A stretch of 64,000 nucleotides of DNA from Monoplex corrugatus. Taxonomy: Eukaryota; Mollusca; Gastropoda; Littorinimorpha; Ranellidae. Below are positions 47,335 to 59,317 of the stretch, piece by piece (the stretch's first letter is position 1; each line of letters begins with the position of its first letter). Both the position numbers and the translations under genes were made by a program. The notes below the pieces were generated by a model that had not been told where the DNA came from, did no database searches, and saw nothing but the letters and a program-made list of their open reading frames with translations. The DNA lies in NCBI GenBank assembly GCA_030674185.1, contig JAPXFY010000013.1, forward strand, positions 56,820,017 to 56,884,016, given 5' to 3'.

Positions 47335-48665
47335 GTAAATAACAGTCCTCCTAAATGAAATTTACCACACTGGAAAAATCCCCAAAGACATGTCAAAATC
47401 ATTTTCATTGCACTTCCAAAGAAGACAGGGGCTATAGAATGCGAACTCCATCGCACAATCAGTTTGGTGACTCATGAAACAAAAATCCTATTAAGAATAA
47501 TCATGATGAGGACAAGGAATAGAGTCAAAAGAGAAATAGCAGAAGAACAGTGTGGAGTGGAAGGGAAAGGAACTATTAATGCCATATACATCCTAAGAAC
47601 TATCACAGAGAGGTCAATCGAGATGAATAAGGATTTATATTTATGCTTTGTTGATTATACCATGGCTTTCGATCGGGTAAGACATGAAGAATTGATCAAC
47701 CAACTAGAAAGACTCAATATTGATGGAAAAGATCTACGAATAATCAGAAATATGTATTGGGAACAAACAGCTGCAATGAGAATAGAAAACAATATATAAG
47801 TTCTTTCCAAAACATCAAAAGAGGAGTCAGACCGGGTTGTGTTTTGTCGCCAGATCTGTTTTCACTATACAGCGAAAACATCATGAGAAACCTAGAAGAC
47901 CCTGGATTAAAGGTTGGAGGGAAAATGATAAACAACAGTCGGTACGCAGATGACACCGTGCAGATTACAGAAAATGAAAGAGACCTACAAAACCTTGTGA
48001 ATATACTAGAAATAGAAAGCAAAGGTAAGGGGTTGGAAGTAAACAGCAGGAAGACTGAAGTCATGGTGATCAGTAAAAAACATGAAATCCCCTCATGCAA
48101 TATAACAGTAAATGGCACAACCTTGACACAGGTTAATAAGTTCAAATACCTGGGAACGATCATTTCATCAGACGGCATATGCACATCGGAAATAGCTGGC
48201 AGAATCGGCCAAGCCAAAATAGCATTCAAGAAGATGACAAGCATTCTTACCAACAAATGCTTATCAATTAACATCAGAAAGAGAGTCCTTGAATGTTATA
48301 TAGAACCAATACTGTTGTACGGATGCGAGGCGTGGACAGTCAGCAAGCAAAGCCAGAGCAAGATTGAGGCAGCTGAGATGTGGTTTCTCAGAAGAATATT
48401 GTGAGTTCCATGGATAGCAAAGAAAACAAACGAGACAGTCTTGATGGAGGCAGACACAAGTAGATCACTCATAAGGAAGATTAGGAAAAGACAGGCAACA
48501 TTTATGGGCCATTTTATGAGGAAGGGGGATTTGGAGCACCTGGTCACAATGGGAAAGCTAGAGGGAAAGAGAGCACCAGGTAGACCCAGGGAGAGAATGC
48601 TGGACGGACTTGCAGAGTGGCTGGGGATGAGGAGGATGGGAGATGCTAGGAGCAACGAGAGATAG
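47335..48665 (+). mobile_element. LINE family L copy D, RT domain
   Basis: The most complete RT here: LPKKTGAIECELHRTISL, IMMRTRNRVKREIAEEQC, KDLYLCFVDYTMAFDRVRHE, then a frameshift near 47795 and VRPGCVLSPDLFSLYSENIM, RYADDTVQI with catalytic YADD intact, VNKFKYLGTIISSDG, and KRAPGRPRERMLDGLAEWL. One stop is near 48400. It is truncated at both ends, lacking endonuclease and GATGAT tail, so it is inactive. Confidence 0.88.
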
Positions 48666-49760
48666 AGCACTGCTGTTCCAACCCTTCCCTTTAGTTGCTG
48701 AGCCGAGTGCATTGACCTATGCGTGACCCGACCATGATGCCTGCCTTCCCTGGGCAGATTGTTTATATCTCGCCTGTCAGCAGCCATAGCTGACATCTGG
48801 CGTTTAACTGGGGGAAATGGGTATGACTTTAAATGATACATTTTTTAAAGCGCTTTAGCCAAATAAGAGTGTATTGTAGATAGCTGGATGGCCAGAACCA
48901 CGAGCTTTAAAATGATACCAAACACGAATATGTTTGACTGGCAAAGCAGACTGTAGTGTTAGTTCAAATACATGCACAATCACAAGCACGGAGACGGGTA
49001 ATTTCCGATTTCACAAATGTTGCTGTTTTAAACCGCCGTTATTGCAGTCCTGACAGTTTTCATACACACAGAACAACATGCCACACAAACTACAGCATGC
49101 CAGCGTGCACCTCCACTTACTTGAAAGATTTCGACCTGAACATGGGAGGAGAGGTGTGTACATAAACAACAGCCATTGTTCAATTTCTACGCACAACACT
49201 TAACACTAATACGTAAGGAAAGAACTACGATCAAAACAACAAAACTGTTCAGTTCTCTCACAACAGTGCTCTGAGTACAAGACTGAATGATGTGATGTTC
49301 AAAGCAGATTATAGTGAGCAACTTATCCTTAAACTTTCACTTAACTCCATACACATCAACACTTCAGCATCACATATATATTTGGAAACCAGTCTCCAAG
49401 TCAACAACAACAACAAAATAAATAGATGAAATAAAACGAGAACAAAAGGCTGAGAAAACGAAAAAAAAAAAAAAAGGGGGGGGGGGGGGAACAAAAAATC
49501 AGCATCAGTGGAATAAGAAGTTTTAACACGTGAAGAATACACGTTTTAACAAAAAAGCACAGCAGTTGAACACACAGTGACTGCAAAAGTTTGTAGATTA
49601 CAAACTTCAGTGAACGGTACAAATTCTAATTCTTAGACGTAACGCGGGCACTTAGAACAAACTTGTAAATCACAAAAAATCAACATCCAGATATCTTAGG
49701 TTCCGTGTCTACAGACAGGAGAAGAGGGGGTGAAATGACACAGTTTTAATACAGACAAAG
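48665..49760. other. No gene seen
   Basis: Mixed sequence with short frames only. A poly(A)-poly(G) run lies at 49460-49489. Nothing supports coding. Confidence 0.55.
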
Positions 49761-49977
49761 AAGGGATTCATCCGCAGCTACTGCCGTGACCCCGTCTCGA
49801 CCCTGCATCACACCCCCTTCCCCCCTCTGGAATGCCAGGCTTTGAAGGCCAACAGCTGCCGTCCGCAGGCAAACTAAAGAGAACGATTTGGCCAGTTTTG
49901 CACAGCCGTGAGAGATGATTGGAAGTCCATGGTCGCCAATGTCATGCGGCAGGGCATCTGATGATGATGATGATGAT
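49760..49977 (+). mobile_element. LINE 3' end with GATGAT tail
   Basis: GGAAGTCCATGGTCGCCAAT followed by GCGGCAGGGCATCTGATGATG is the terminal segment shared by family L copies. The sequence before it (49760-49905) differs from the other copies and may be another subfamily. Copy E begins directly at this tail. Confidence 0.65.
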
Positions 49978-50915
49978 GTATTGGGAACAAACAGCTGCAA
50001 TGAGAAAACGATGTAAGCTCTTTCCAAAACATCAAAAGAGGAGTCAGACAGGGTTGTGTTTTGTCGCCAGATCTGTTTTCACTTTACAGCGAAAACATCA
50101 TGAGAAACCTAGAGGAAGACCCTGGATTAATGGTTGGAGGAAAAATGATAAACAACATTCGGTACGCAGTTGACACCGTGCTAATTGCAGAAAATGAAAG
50201 GGACCTACAAAACCTTGTGAATATACTAGAAATAGAAAGCAAAGATAAGGGGTTGGAACTAAACAGCAGGAAGACTGAAGTCATGGTGATCAGTAAAAAA
50301 CATGAAATCCCATCATGCAATATAACAGCAAACGGCACAACCTCGAGACAGGTTGATAAGTTTAAATACCTGGGAACGATCATTTCACCAGACGGCAGAT
50401 GCACATCGGAAATAGCTGGCAGAATCGGCCAAGCCAAAAAAGCATTCTTACCAACAAATGCCTATCAAATAACATCAGGAAGAGAGTTCTTGGATGTTAT
50501 ATAGAACCAATACTGTTGTACGGTTGTGAGGCGTGGACAGTCAACAAGCAAAGCCAGAACCAGATTGAGGCAGCAGAGATGTGGTTTCTAAGAAGATTGT
50601 TGAGAGTTCCATGGACAGCAAAGAAAACAAATGAAACAGTCTTGATGGAGGCAGACACAAATAGATCATTTACAAGGAAGATTAGGAAAAGACAGGTGAC
50701 ATGTCTAGGCCATTTTATGAGGAAAGGGGAATTGGAGCACCTGGTCACAACATGAAAGCTGGAGGGAAAGAGAGCACCAGGTAGACCCAAGGAGAAGATA
50801 CTAGTGGCTGGGGACAAGAAGAGTGGAAGGGATGCTTGAGGTAACAAGAGATAGAGACAGATGGAAGTCCATGATCGCCAACGCCATGTGGCAAGGTACT
50901 TAATGATGATGATGA
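49978..50915 (+). mobile_element. LINE family L copy E, mutated RT
   Basis: Starts inside the RT at YWEQTAAMRK, shifts frame near 50050, continues SLYSENIMRNLEEDPGLMVG, RYAVDTVLIAENERDLQNL (catalytic YADD changed to YAVD), VDKFKYLGTIISPDGRCTSE, shifts again near 50450, and ends with KLEGKRAPGRPKEKIL and a (GATGAT)n tail at 50902-50916. It has lost about 50 nt relative to copy D near 50450. Dead. Confidence 0.85.
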
Positions 50916-50959
50916 TGAGTTCAAGTAAACGAGCCTATCCAAACTTTGCGTCAAAGTTG

Positions 50960-51015
50960 GGGGGTTTTGTTTGTTTGTTTGTTTGTTTTTTTTGTTGTTT
51001 GTTTTTTTTTTTGTC
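50960..51015 (+). repeat. GTTT and T-rich low-complexity tract
   Basis: (GTTT)n and poly(T) runs. Confidence 0.85.
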
Positions 51016-51193
51016 ACAAAGTGCATATTTACGTAGTCTTGATGACGTACAGCCTAGATGATCTGTGCTTTGATTTCTTGATGTACGTCTGCCAATTCGC
51101 AATTTGTGGCAAGCAGTCGTGGTAAAGAGTAGAAAGCATCAATTATTTCACCTTCATTTTGACGGCACTGATGACATTCGGAAAGTTCAAAAT

Positions 51194-51195
<2 letters not shown>

Positions 51196-51274
<79 letters not shown>

Positions 51275-51487
51275 TGTGTGTGTGTGTACGTGTGTTCGTT
51301 CGTTCGTTTATTTCTTTTAACGTCTATTCACATTTGTGCTTTTTGACGAGAAAAAAAGGCAAGTAAGCAGATAAATAAATAGATGAATAAAAAATAAATA
51401 TATGAAAATAAATTAACAAATGAATAAAGAAATAAATGAACAAATAAATAAATAAATAAGTAAGATGAGTGTGTGTGTATGTTTCAT

Positions 51488-51558
<71 letters not shown>

Positions 51559-51842
51559 TGTGTGTGTGTGCGTGTGTGTGTATGTGTGTGTCTCATGTGT
51601 GTATGTGTGTTTGTGTTTGTGTGCACGTGTGTGTGTGTGTGTTTTCATAAGTGTGTGTGTGTTTTTTCATATGTGTGTGTATGTGTGTGTTTGTGTGTTT
51701 TGTGTGTGTGTGTGTGTGTGTGCGTGTGCGTGTGTGTGTATGTGTGTGTCTCATGTGTGTATGTGTGTTTGTGTTTGTGTGCACGTGTGTGTGTGTGTGT
51801 TTTCATAAGTGTGTGTGTGTTTTTTCATATGTGTGTGTGTTT

Positions 51843-51928
<86 letters not shown>

Positions 51929-51935
51929 AACGAAA
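51196..51935 (+). repeat. TG microsatellites with AAATA block
   Basis: (TG)n at 51196-51290, an AAATA-rich block at 51365-51465, and (TG)n at 51490-51926. Within the last, a segment of about 150 bp (51569-51705) recurs at 51720-51855. Confidence 0.93.
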
Positions 51936-51954
51936 GGGCCATGCAAAGTTGATC

Positions 51955-52285
51955 CAGTAGTAGTAGTAGTAGTGTTGCTAATGTTGTTATTTTTGTTGTT
52001 TTGTTAACACTAGGCTACTCTAACGATTATTATTATTACCATTATTATCATCACTATCACCATTGTTTTCATAATTACATTATCAGTAGCAGCAGCAGTA
52101 ATAGTAATCGTACTAGTAGTGGTAGTTGTATTATTATTATTAATGTTGTTATTCTAATTATTATTATTATTATTATTATCATTGTTGTTGTTGTTGTGTT
52201 CATTATATCACTATTGTTATTACATCATTATTATTATTTTATTATCATTATTATTATTATCATTATTATTATTATAAATTTGTCT
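51955..52285 (+). repeat. TAG and ATT trinucleotide-rich tract
   Basis: (TAG)n at 51957-51973 and long ATT, ATC and GTT runs to 52277. Translated frames are low complexity. Confidence 0.9.
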
Positions 52286-52689
52286 GCAGCATCCTCTTTC
52301 TGTCACCACTGGTTGGTTTACATGCGCTAGAAGTATACTGAGCACGAGACCTAGGTCTACATCCGAAGGACTAGCATCCAGACCTTTATTGAAGGTCGAC
52401 ATGAGGGATAGGAGGGGTAGGAGGTCCATGTCAAGCCCTGATTTGAATTTGAAACCGTCCAGAGGTCATGCCTCTCCGTATTGTCGTTTCCACGGAGAGT
52501 GCTTTGTGCCATGGGAGACAATTCTGTATAGCTTATTCAACAACAACACTCTTGGATTCTCTCCCCTGCAACATACACTCTGGCCTCGACCTATTCTTTC
52601 AGGAAAATAATGGCCCAACATTGTTATGCTCTTTCGTTGGAACTACGATGACTCGAGTGTTTCTTGTTTATAGTTTTAATGACATCATT

Positions 52690-52930
52690 ATCATCATCAT
52701 CATCATGTGCCCTGCCGCATGGCGTTGGCGACCATGGTCCTCCATACGAATCTATCCCCTGTCGCAGCAAGTACACCTCCCACCCTCTCTGTCCTCAGCC
52801 ACCCTGCAAGTCTGTCCAATATTTGCTCCCTGGATCTACCTGGCGTTCTCTTTCCCTCCAGCTTTCCTGTTGTGACCAGGTGCTGTAATTTCTTTTTCCT
52901 CAAAAAATGTCCTATAAATGTTGCTTGTTT
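52690..52930 (-). mobile_element. LINE family L copy G, antisense 3' end
   Basis: Reversed GATGAT tail at 52686-52706; the minus strand reads GKLEGKRTPGRSREQILDRL. Same insertion as 53855-54130, carried by the tandem duplication. Confidence 0.8.
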
Positions 52931-53244
52931 TTTTCTTTTTCTTTAATCTTAATGACAACGCTACTTGATTTTCCTACAATAGAAGTTATTCTAGCCTAGA
53001 TGCCACTTTTGTCTACCTTGCCCATTATTGCTTACAAATTAGAAGAAAAAGATGTTTCTATGAGTCAGCCACCGACATGACTTACAGCGTGGATATGTGA
53101 TAATCTGTGTGCGTATACACACGAAGGGAGTTAGGCAAGTGTGCACACACCTTTACCTGGAGAATAGGAAAACTCTCCACCTTTATCCACCAAGCAGAGG
53201 TGTCTATACGACAGAATCCAGGATTGATTGTAAGTCTACATGCC

Positions 53245-53475
53245 CATCAGACAGACAGACAGACAGAGACGTCGAAGAGAAAGAGAAAAAAAGAGAGACA
53301 GACAGAACTGCAGACAGACAGACAGACAGACGACGACAGAAGGAGAGAGAGAAGGGAGAGAGAAGGGGGATGAGAGAGAGAAGACAGAGAGAGAGACTCA
53401 GAGAGAGAGAGAGAGAGAGAGGCTCAGAGAGAGAGAGACTCAGAGAGAAATCAGCGAAAGAGAGAGAGAAGAAGG
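53245..53475 (+). repeat. GACA and GAGA tract
   Basis: Purine-rich low complexity. Open frames are Arg-Glu artefacts. Confidence 0.93.
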
Positions 53476-53850
53476 GAGGTACTACTGTGTGTCCGATCTA
53501 TCATCAGTTATGCATAAAATGTGACGCAGCACGGGGGGGAGTGGGGGAGGCTCTTGACGCTGCCTGCGTGTTATACCTATGATTTAAATTGTTCCAATGG
53601 GCACAATTGGGTCAACAGTGATGTTTCTATAGCTCAAGCCTCCCTGTTTAGTCGTTACCGAGGATGGTGTTTAGCAGGATGGGAGACAACTCTGTTCTGC
53701 TTATTCAGAAACGCCAATCTCGGATTCTTTCCCCTGCACTATATAATCGGGCCTCGTCCTATTCATTCAGGCAAATTATGCCCCAACATTGTTACGCTCT
53801 TTCGTTTGAACTACGATGACTCGAGTGTTTCTTGTTAATAGTTTTAATGA

Positions 53851-53854
<4 letters not shown>

Positions 53855-53898
<44 letters not shown>

Positions 53899-54130
53899 GT
53901 ACCCTGCCGCATGGCGTTGGTGATCATGGCCCTCCATACGAATCTATCCCTTGTCGCAAAAAGTACATCTCTCACACTCTCTGTCCTCAGCCACCCGGCC
54001 CTGCAAGTCCGTCCAGTATTTGTTCCCTGGGTCTACCTGGTGTTCTCTTTCCCTCCAGGTTTCCTTTTGCGACCAGGTACTCTAATTTATTTTTCATTTA
54101 AAAATGTCCTATATATGTTGCCTGTCTTTA
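53855..54130 (-). mobile_element. LINE family L copy H, antisense 3' end
   Basis: Duplicate of the 52690-52930 insertion. Its tail is expanded to (ATC)n over 53850-53898. Confidence 0.8.
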
Positions 54131-54300
54131 CCGAATCTTAATAACAGCGCTATTTAATTTTCCAACAGTAGAAGTTATAGCCTAGATGCCATTTTTATCT
54201 ACCTTGCCTGCCGTTGCTTACAAATTAGACAAAAAAGATGTTTCATGAGCCAGCCACTGACATTTAGCATGCATATGTGATACTCTGTATGCGTATACAC

Positions 54301-54690
54301 GCAAAGTCAGAACAACAGTTGAGGCAACTGAAATGTGGTTTCTAAGAAGAATGTTGAGAGTTCCATGGACAGCAAAAACGAGACAGTCTTGATGGAGAAA
54401 GACACAAGAAGATCATTAATAAAGAAGATTAGGGGGAAAAAAACAAGCAACATTTATTGGACATTTTATGAGGAAAGGGGAATTAGAACACCTGGTTACA
54501 ACAGGAAAGTTGGAGGGAAAAGAACACTAGGTAGACCTAGGGAGAAAATATTGCACGGACTTGCAGGGTGGCTGAGGAAAGAGAGGGTGGGAGATGTATT
54601 GCAGCGACAGGGGATAGGTTCGTGTGTAGGGCCATGATCGCCAACGCCATGCCCAGGGCACATCATGATGATGATGATGATGATGGTGAC
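54301..54690 (+). mobile_element. LINE family L copy I with 14-bp TSD
   Basis: A 390-bp 3' fragment (VEATEMWFLRRMLRVPW-like text, then SLIKKIRG and KRTLGRPREKILHGLAGWL) ending in (GATGAT)n. Flanked by GTATGCGTATACAC at 54287-54300 and GTATGCATATACAC at 54691-54704, a one-mismatch duplication. The other tandem copy has one uninterrupted site near 53110. Confidence 0.9.
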
Positions 54691-54834
54691 GTATGCATAT
54701 ACACATGAAGGGGATCAGACACTGGCAGGTCTGCACACACGTTTACCTGGAAGATCGGTCAAAACCTACACCATTTATCCACAAAGCGAAAGTGTCTATA
54801 CGGACCAAATAAAGGTTCTTTTGGTTATATGCCC

Positions 54835-55441
54835 ATTAGAGCGAGAGCGAGACAGAGAGAGAGAGATACACACACACACACAGACACAGAGAGAGACTCA
54901 CAGAGAGAGAGAGACAGAGAGACCCAGAAAAGAGAGAGGACAGAGACAGAGACAGACTCAGAGAGAGAGGACAGAGACAGAGATACAGAGAGAGAGGGAC
55001 AGAGACAGAGACACAGAGAGAGACTCAGAGAGACACACAGAGAGAGGACAGAGACAGAGATACAGAGAGAGACTCAGAGAGACACACACAGAGAGGACAG
55101 AGACAGAGACACAGAGAGAGACTCAGAGAGACACACAGAGAGAGGACAGAGACAGAGATACAGAGAGAGACTCAGAGAGACACACAGAGAGAGACAGAGA
55201 CAGAGATACAGAGAGAGAGAGGACAGAGACAGAGACACAGAGAGAGAGAGGACAGAGACACAGAGAGAGACTCAGAGAGACACACAGAGAGAGGACAAAC
55301 AGAGATACAGAGAGAGAGAGAGGACAGAGACAGTGAGACTCAGAGAGAGAGAGAGAGAACAGACACAGAGAGACTCAGAGAGAGAGAGAGAGGACAGAGA
55401 CAGAGAGATCAGAGAGAGAGAGAGAGAACAGACACAGTGAG

Positions 55442-55476
<35 letters not shown>

Positions 55477-55510
55477 AGAGACAGAGAGAGACAGAGAGAG
55501 AGGGGGGGGG
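54835..55510 (+). repeat. GAGA tract with higher-order repeats
   Basis: Purine-rich, with recurring blocks of GACAGAGACAGAG and ACTCAGAGAGAC at about 60-75-bp spacing. Confidence 0.93.
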
Positions 55511-55639
55511 GCAGGGAGGTACTACCGTGTGTCTGATCTATTATGTATAAAATGTGACACAGCATGGGAGAAAAAGGCTCTTGGTTCCTGCCATGACTTA
55601 AAATAGCTGGAATGGGCAAAATTGGGTCAACAGCGATAT

Positions 55640-55903
55640 GTCTTTATTTCGAGTCTTTAACATCTAATTTTCCAATTTTCAGAAGTTTTAACATATAACT
55701 AAAAACACCCTTAAAATGCAATACTGTATTCAATTTTTTTTTTTTCCATAAGCGTATTCCTTCCTATGTCAAAACTACATTTACGAGGTTTGAAACGCGT
55801 CTAAACTATGATGGATGAAGTAATTTTGTTTTGCACACGCTAGATTATAAATTTTGTAACCTTATGCAGAGTGAGAATTTCGAAAACGAACACTTCCCAG
55901 TTT
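55640..55903. other. No gene seen
   Basis: AT-rich sequence with poly(T) at 55735-55745. Confidence 0.6.
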
Positions 55904-56462
55904 ATCAACTAAGTAACATAACTTTGAGAGTCACGGAGTTATCTCCCATGTGAAATTTTTCAAACCCATCACAGTTTGCGCTACCCATTCAGCTAGCATA
56001 GACGCAACCACAAAGCATAAAGTGGTAAGCTCAGAACATTCCTTGAAAAAGGAATGCCCAAGTTACCCATATACCCTGCAACTACGCTACACACAACCAC
56101 GATGGTGGAGAGAAATTCATACAATATATTGGTCTTATGTTCAAGATTGACACAGTCTTTTATTCTTGAACTGACCAAACACACACACATAGATAAGACA
56201 GAACATATACAGGGTTGCTTCCAAGGCATATATATAATACCAAAGGAATTAAGAGGGAAGCAGGGAGAATGTTGAATATCAACTAAGTAACATAACTCTT
56301 GAGAGTCACAGAGTTATCTCCCATGTAGAATTTCTCAAACCCAACAGTTTGCGCTACCCATTCAGCTAGCATAGACGCAGCCACAAAGCGTAAAGTGGTA
56401 AGCTCAGAACATTCCTTAAAGAAGAAATGCCCAAGTTACCCAGAAATTCTACATGGGAGATA
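55903..56462 (+). repeat. Direct duplication of about 165 bp, second copy bracketed by 21-bp inverted repeat
   Basis: 55903-56069 recurs at 56277-56442. The second copy lies between a 21-bp segment at 56315-56335 and its perfect reverse complement at 56442-56462 (core CTCCCATGTAGAATTT). Confidence 0.85.
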
Positions 56463-56682
56463 TCTATCTATCTATCTATCGATCTATCGATCTTCTATCT
56501 ACCTATCTGTCTGTCTGTCTGTCTCTCTCTCTCCGTCTGTTTGTCTGTCCGTCTTTCTTCTGTCTCCATCTCTACCTTTGTCTCTGGTATGTGTGTGTCT
56601 CCTCTGTCTCTGTCTCTCTTGTGTCTGTCCCTCTTTTGTCTCTGTCTCTCTTTCTCTATCTGTCTGTCTGTTCTGTCTTTCC

Positions 56683-56717
<35 letters not shown>

Positions 56718-56752
56718 TTCTTTCTTCTGTCTGTCTGTCTCTGTCTGTTTTG

Positions 56753-56790
<38 letters not shown>

Positions 56791-56800
56791 TCTGTGCCAC
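56460..56800 (+). repeat. ATCT and CT/TGTC tract
   Basis: (ATCT)n at 56460-56490, then (TGTC)n and (TC)n to 56790. Ser-Leu frames are artefacts. Confidence 0.93.
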
Positions 56801-56929
56801 CTTGCTATTGGTCTGGGCGCCACAGACGCTGTGTTGGAAGTGGAAATGTAGCGGTTGAGCTTTTCAAGGGATTCTCAGTGGGATACGATACTACATTAGT
56901 CGCCTCCAGCTAGACCGATTAAAGCTGTG

Positions 56930-57128
56930 ACTCCTGCACCCCGTCCACCAACACTGTGCATTGTCAGCCATGACAGCAAAGCAAAAACTTAACCCTTTGA
57001 CTCCCTCACCGTATCCACCAGCTTCCCGCAGGATAGGGTGAAGAAGTCAAAGGGTTAAGTTTTTGTTCTGCTAGCATGGTTGACAATGCATGATGATGCT
57101 GGGGAGGATTCGGGAGTCAAAGGGTTAA
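56930..57128. mobile_element. Foldback MITE with TTAACCC termini, copy 1
   Basis: Core hairpin 56989-57057 begins TTAACCCTTTGACT and ends AGTCAAAGGGTTAA, with CACCGTATCC pairing GGATAGGGTG. The flanks extend the palindrome: CAAAAACTTAA against TTAAGTTTTTG, then looser pairing to a second GGAGTCAAAGGGTTAA ending at 57128. TTAA ends suggest piggyBac-type mobilisation. No ORF. Confidence 0.7.
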
Positions 57129-57354
57129 TGTGTGAGTCCGTGGTTTTTGTGTCTTTTCCTATTTTCGCCTACATTTTGTGTTGTGATCTTTTGTCGAAAA
57201 CAAACGATTAATTTTCCAACAAACTTACGAACAGATTACTGCAGGACACAAGGCGTATCATCCCGAAAGTTGCAGACAGACCATTCAGCTGTGGCTATTA
57301 TGCATGCATACATGTACATTTCGACCAAGATTAGTCTTTCTTTTCCTTTTGTTT

Positions 57355-57741
57355 CCGACTGCGTCTCTGTATCTCTGTTGCTCTGTCTCTGTTTCTCTGT
57401 TATGCCTCTGTTTCTCTCAGTCTCTGTTTCTCTGTTTCTGTCTGTCTGTCTGTCTCTCTGTCTCTGTCTCTGTCTCTCTCTGTCTCTCTGTCTGTCTCTC
57501 TCTCCCTCCCTCTCTCTCTGTCTCTATCTCTCTCCACCTCCGTCTCTTTCTCTTTTCTCTGTCTCTTTCTCCGTCTCTGTCAGTCTGTCAGTGTGTCTGT
57601 CTATCTGCCTCTCTGTCTGCCTGTCTCACTCTCTGTCTGTTTGTCTCTCTCCCTCCCCCCTCTCTCTCTCCCTCTCTCTTCCTGTCTCTCTCTTTCTTAC
57701 ACTCCCGCACCATCTCTCTCCTATCTATCTATCTCCCTCTC

Positions 57742-57785
<44 letters not shown>

Positions 57786-57903
57786 GTCTCTGTCTCTGTC
57801 AGTCTTTCAGTATGTATGTCTGTCTGTCTCTCTGTTTGTCTCTCTGTCTGTTTCTCTCTTGTCCACCCCCCCCTCTCTCTCTCTCTCTTACATTTCCTCA
57901 CCA

Positions 57904-57938
<35 letters not shown>

Positions 57939-58068
57939 TTCTTTCTCTTTCTCTTTCTCTGTCTCTGTCTCTGTCTCTGTCTCTGTCTCGGTCTGTCTGT
58001 CTGTCCCTCTGTGTCTATTTGTCTCTGTCTGTCTGTCCCTCACAAATCTCTCTCTCCTCTCTCTCTCT

Positions 58069-58118
<50 letters not shown>

Positions 58119-58125
58119 TTCCTGC
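57355..58125 (+). repeat. CT-rich polypyrimidine tract of about 770 bp
   Basis: Almost pure pyrimidine with (TC)n and (TGTC)n. All three + frames are open, giving false Ser-Leu ORFs up to 366 codons. Confidence 0.95.
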
Positions 58126-58394
58126 AGCGTGTGGCTTTCCATTTGTATTCCACAGACGCTGTGGTGGGAGTGAAAGTCTTCATCGTTGTTGGGGTTGTCA
58201 AGACAGTCCCCGAGGAACACCACGCTGGCTAGTCTCCCCTCGCCTGATTAATTTCTGGTGGCGGTTTTTCTTGATGTTTGTTGTTGTTGTTGTTGTTGTT
58301 GTTTTCATGACGACATTGGCACTGTAAGCGAAACTCTGTACCTTTACCGTTCTGGCGAGTAAGTGATTAATGATAATTATAATCATCACTATCA

Positions 58395-58830
58395 TCATCA
58401 CTGTCATTATCTTTTTCTTCTTCTTCTTTCTTCTTCTTCTTCTTCTTCTTCTTCTTCTTCTTCTTCTTCTTCTTCTTCTTCTTCTTTCTTCTCTTCTCTT
58501 CTTCTTTCTTCTTCTTTTCTATTCCATCATCATCATTATCATTATCATCATCATCATCATCATCTTCTATCTTCTTCTTCTTCTTCTTCTTCTTCTTCTC
58601 TCTTCTTCTCTTCTTCTTCTTCTTCTTCTTTCTTCTTCTTCTTCTTCTTTTTCTTCTCTTCTCTTCCTCTCCTATTCCTTCTCTTCTTCTTCTTCTCTCT
58701 TCCTTCTATCTTCTTCTTCCTTTTCCTCTCTTCTTTCTTCCTTTCTTCTTCTTCTTTTCTTCTTCTTCACTCTTCTCTCTCTTTTCATCCTCCTCCTCCT
58801 ATTCTCCTTCTTGCTCCTTATCTATATTTT
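58395..58830 (+). repeat. TTC trinucleotide tract
   Basis: (TTC)n with TCTT and ATC interruptions. Poly-Ser, poly-Leu and poly-Phe frames are artefacts. Confidence 0.95.
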
Positions 58831-58884
58831 TCTTTTTCGCAATAACGTCCGAATGTATATTGATCCCTGATTTTTGTGATAGAC

Positions 58885-59030
58885 GGGTTATGTAGCTGGG
58901 CTGGTAGACTTGCAGACTCAAAATATGATTTCTTGAATTCAATCCCAGCCCATCACATTAAAATTTGACCTATTCATTGTCCATATCAAGGCAACAATCA
59001 TTCTGCCGGTGTTACCTTAGTTTCATAGGC
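58885..59030 (+). mobile_element. tRNA-like SINE remnant
   Basis: TGTAGCTGGGCTGGTAGACT (A-box region) and GAATTCAATCCCAGCCC (B-box region) at tRNA-like spacing, then a short body. No complete cloverleaf. Confidence 0.45.
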
Positions 59031-59317
59031 CCCTTCCTTACCTCCCCACTTTTATTTCAAGACCTTGCCGGAGCTTAGAAGCTTGCGCAGGCTTAAGGAG
59101 TTTTCCAGATTGTTACTGACAAATTTTGATGCAGTCCATATGGAACTGCATCTAGAAAGAAGAATCCCTCTTGAACATATTCGAACTCAAATTCGTTTCT
59201 TACATATTTGATAATTAATGAATATGTATACATTGATAAATGCCATGACTGATACACAGTTTGCAGAATATAGACGAAATATGTGCATGTACCCACATCT
59301 TTTTTTTTTCAAAGTTT

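Larger units (their letters stand above)
52468..53635 (+). repeat. Tandem duplication, copy 1
   Basis: Aligns with 53636 to about 55640. Shared landmarks: TCGAGTGTTTCTTGTT, the reversed LINE tail, CTACCTTGCC, TTTACCTGGA, a GACA/GAGA tract, and GGGAGGTACTAC. No gene. Confidence 0.85.
53636..55640 (+). repeat. Tandem duplication, copy 2
   Basis: Second copy, longer because of a LINE insertion at 54301-54690 and a GAGA tract expanded to about 680 bp (54835-55510). Confidence 0.85.

Noticed and set aside
53097..53582. Arg-Glu-rich ORFs here and at 54665-55440
   Set aside because: Translations of GACA and GAGA low-complexity tracts.
57132..58327. ORFs of 244-366 codons rich in Ser and Leu
   Set aside because: All three + frames are open because the DNA is a pyrimidine repeat without stops.
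58363..58870. Poly-Ser and poly-Leu ORFs of 160-166 codons
   Set aside because: TTC and ATC trinucleotide repeats read in different frames.
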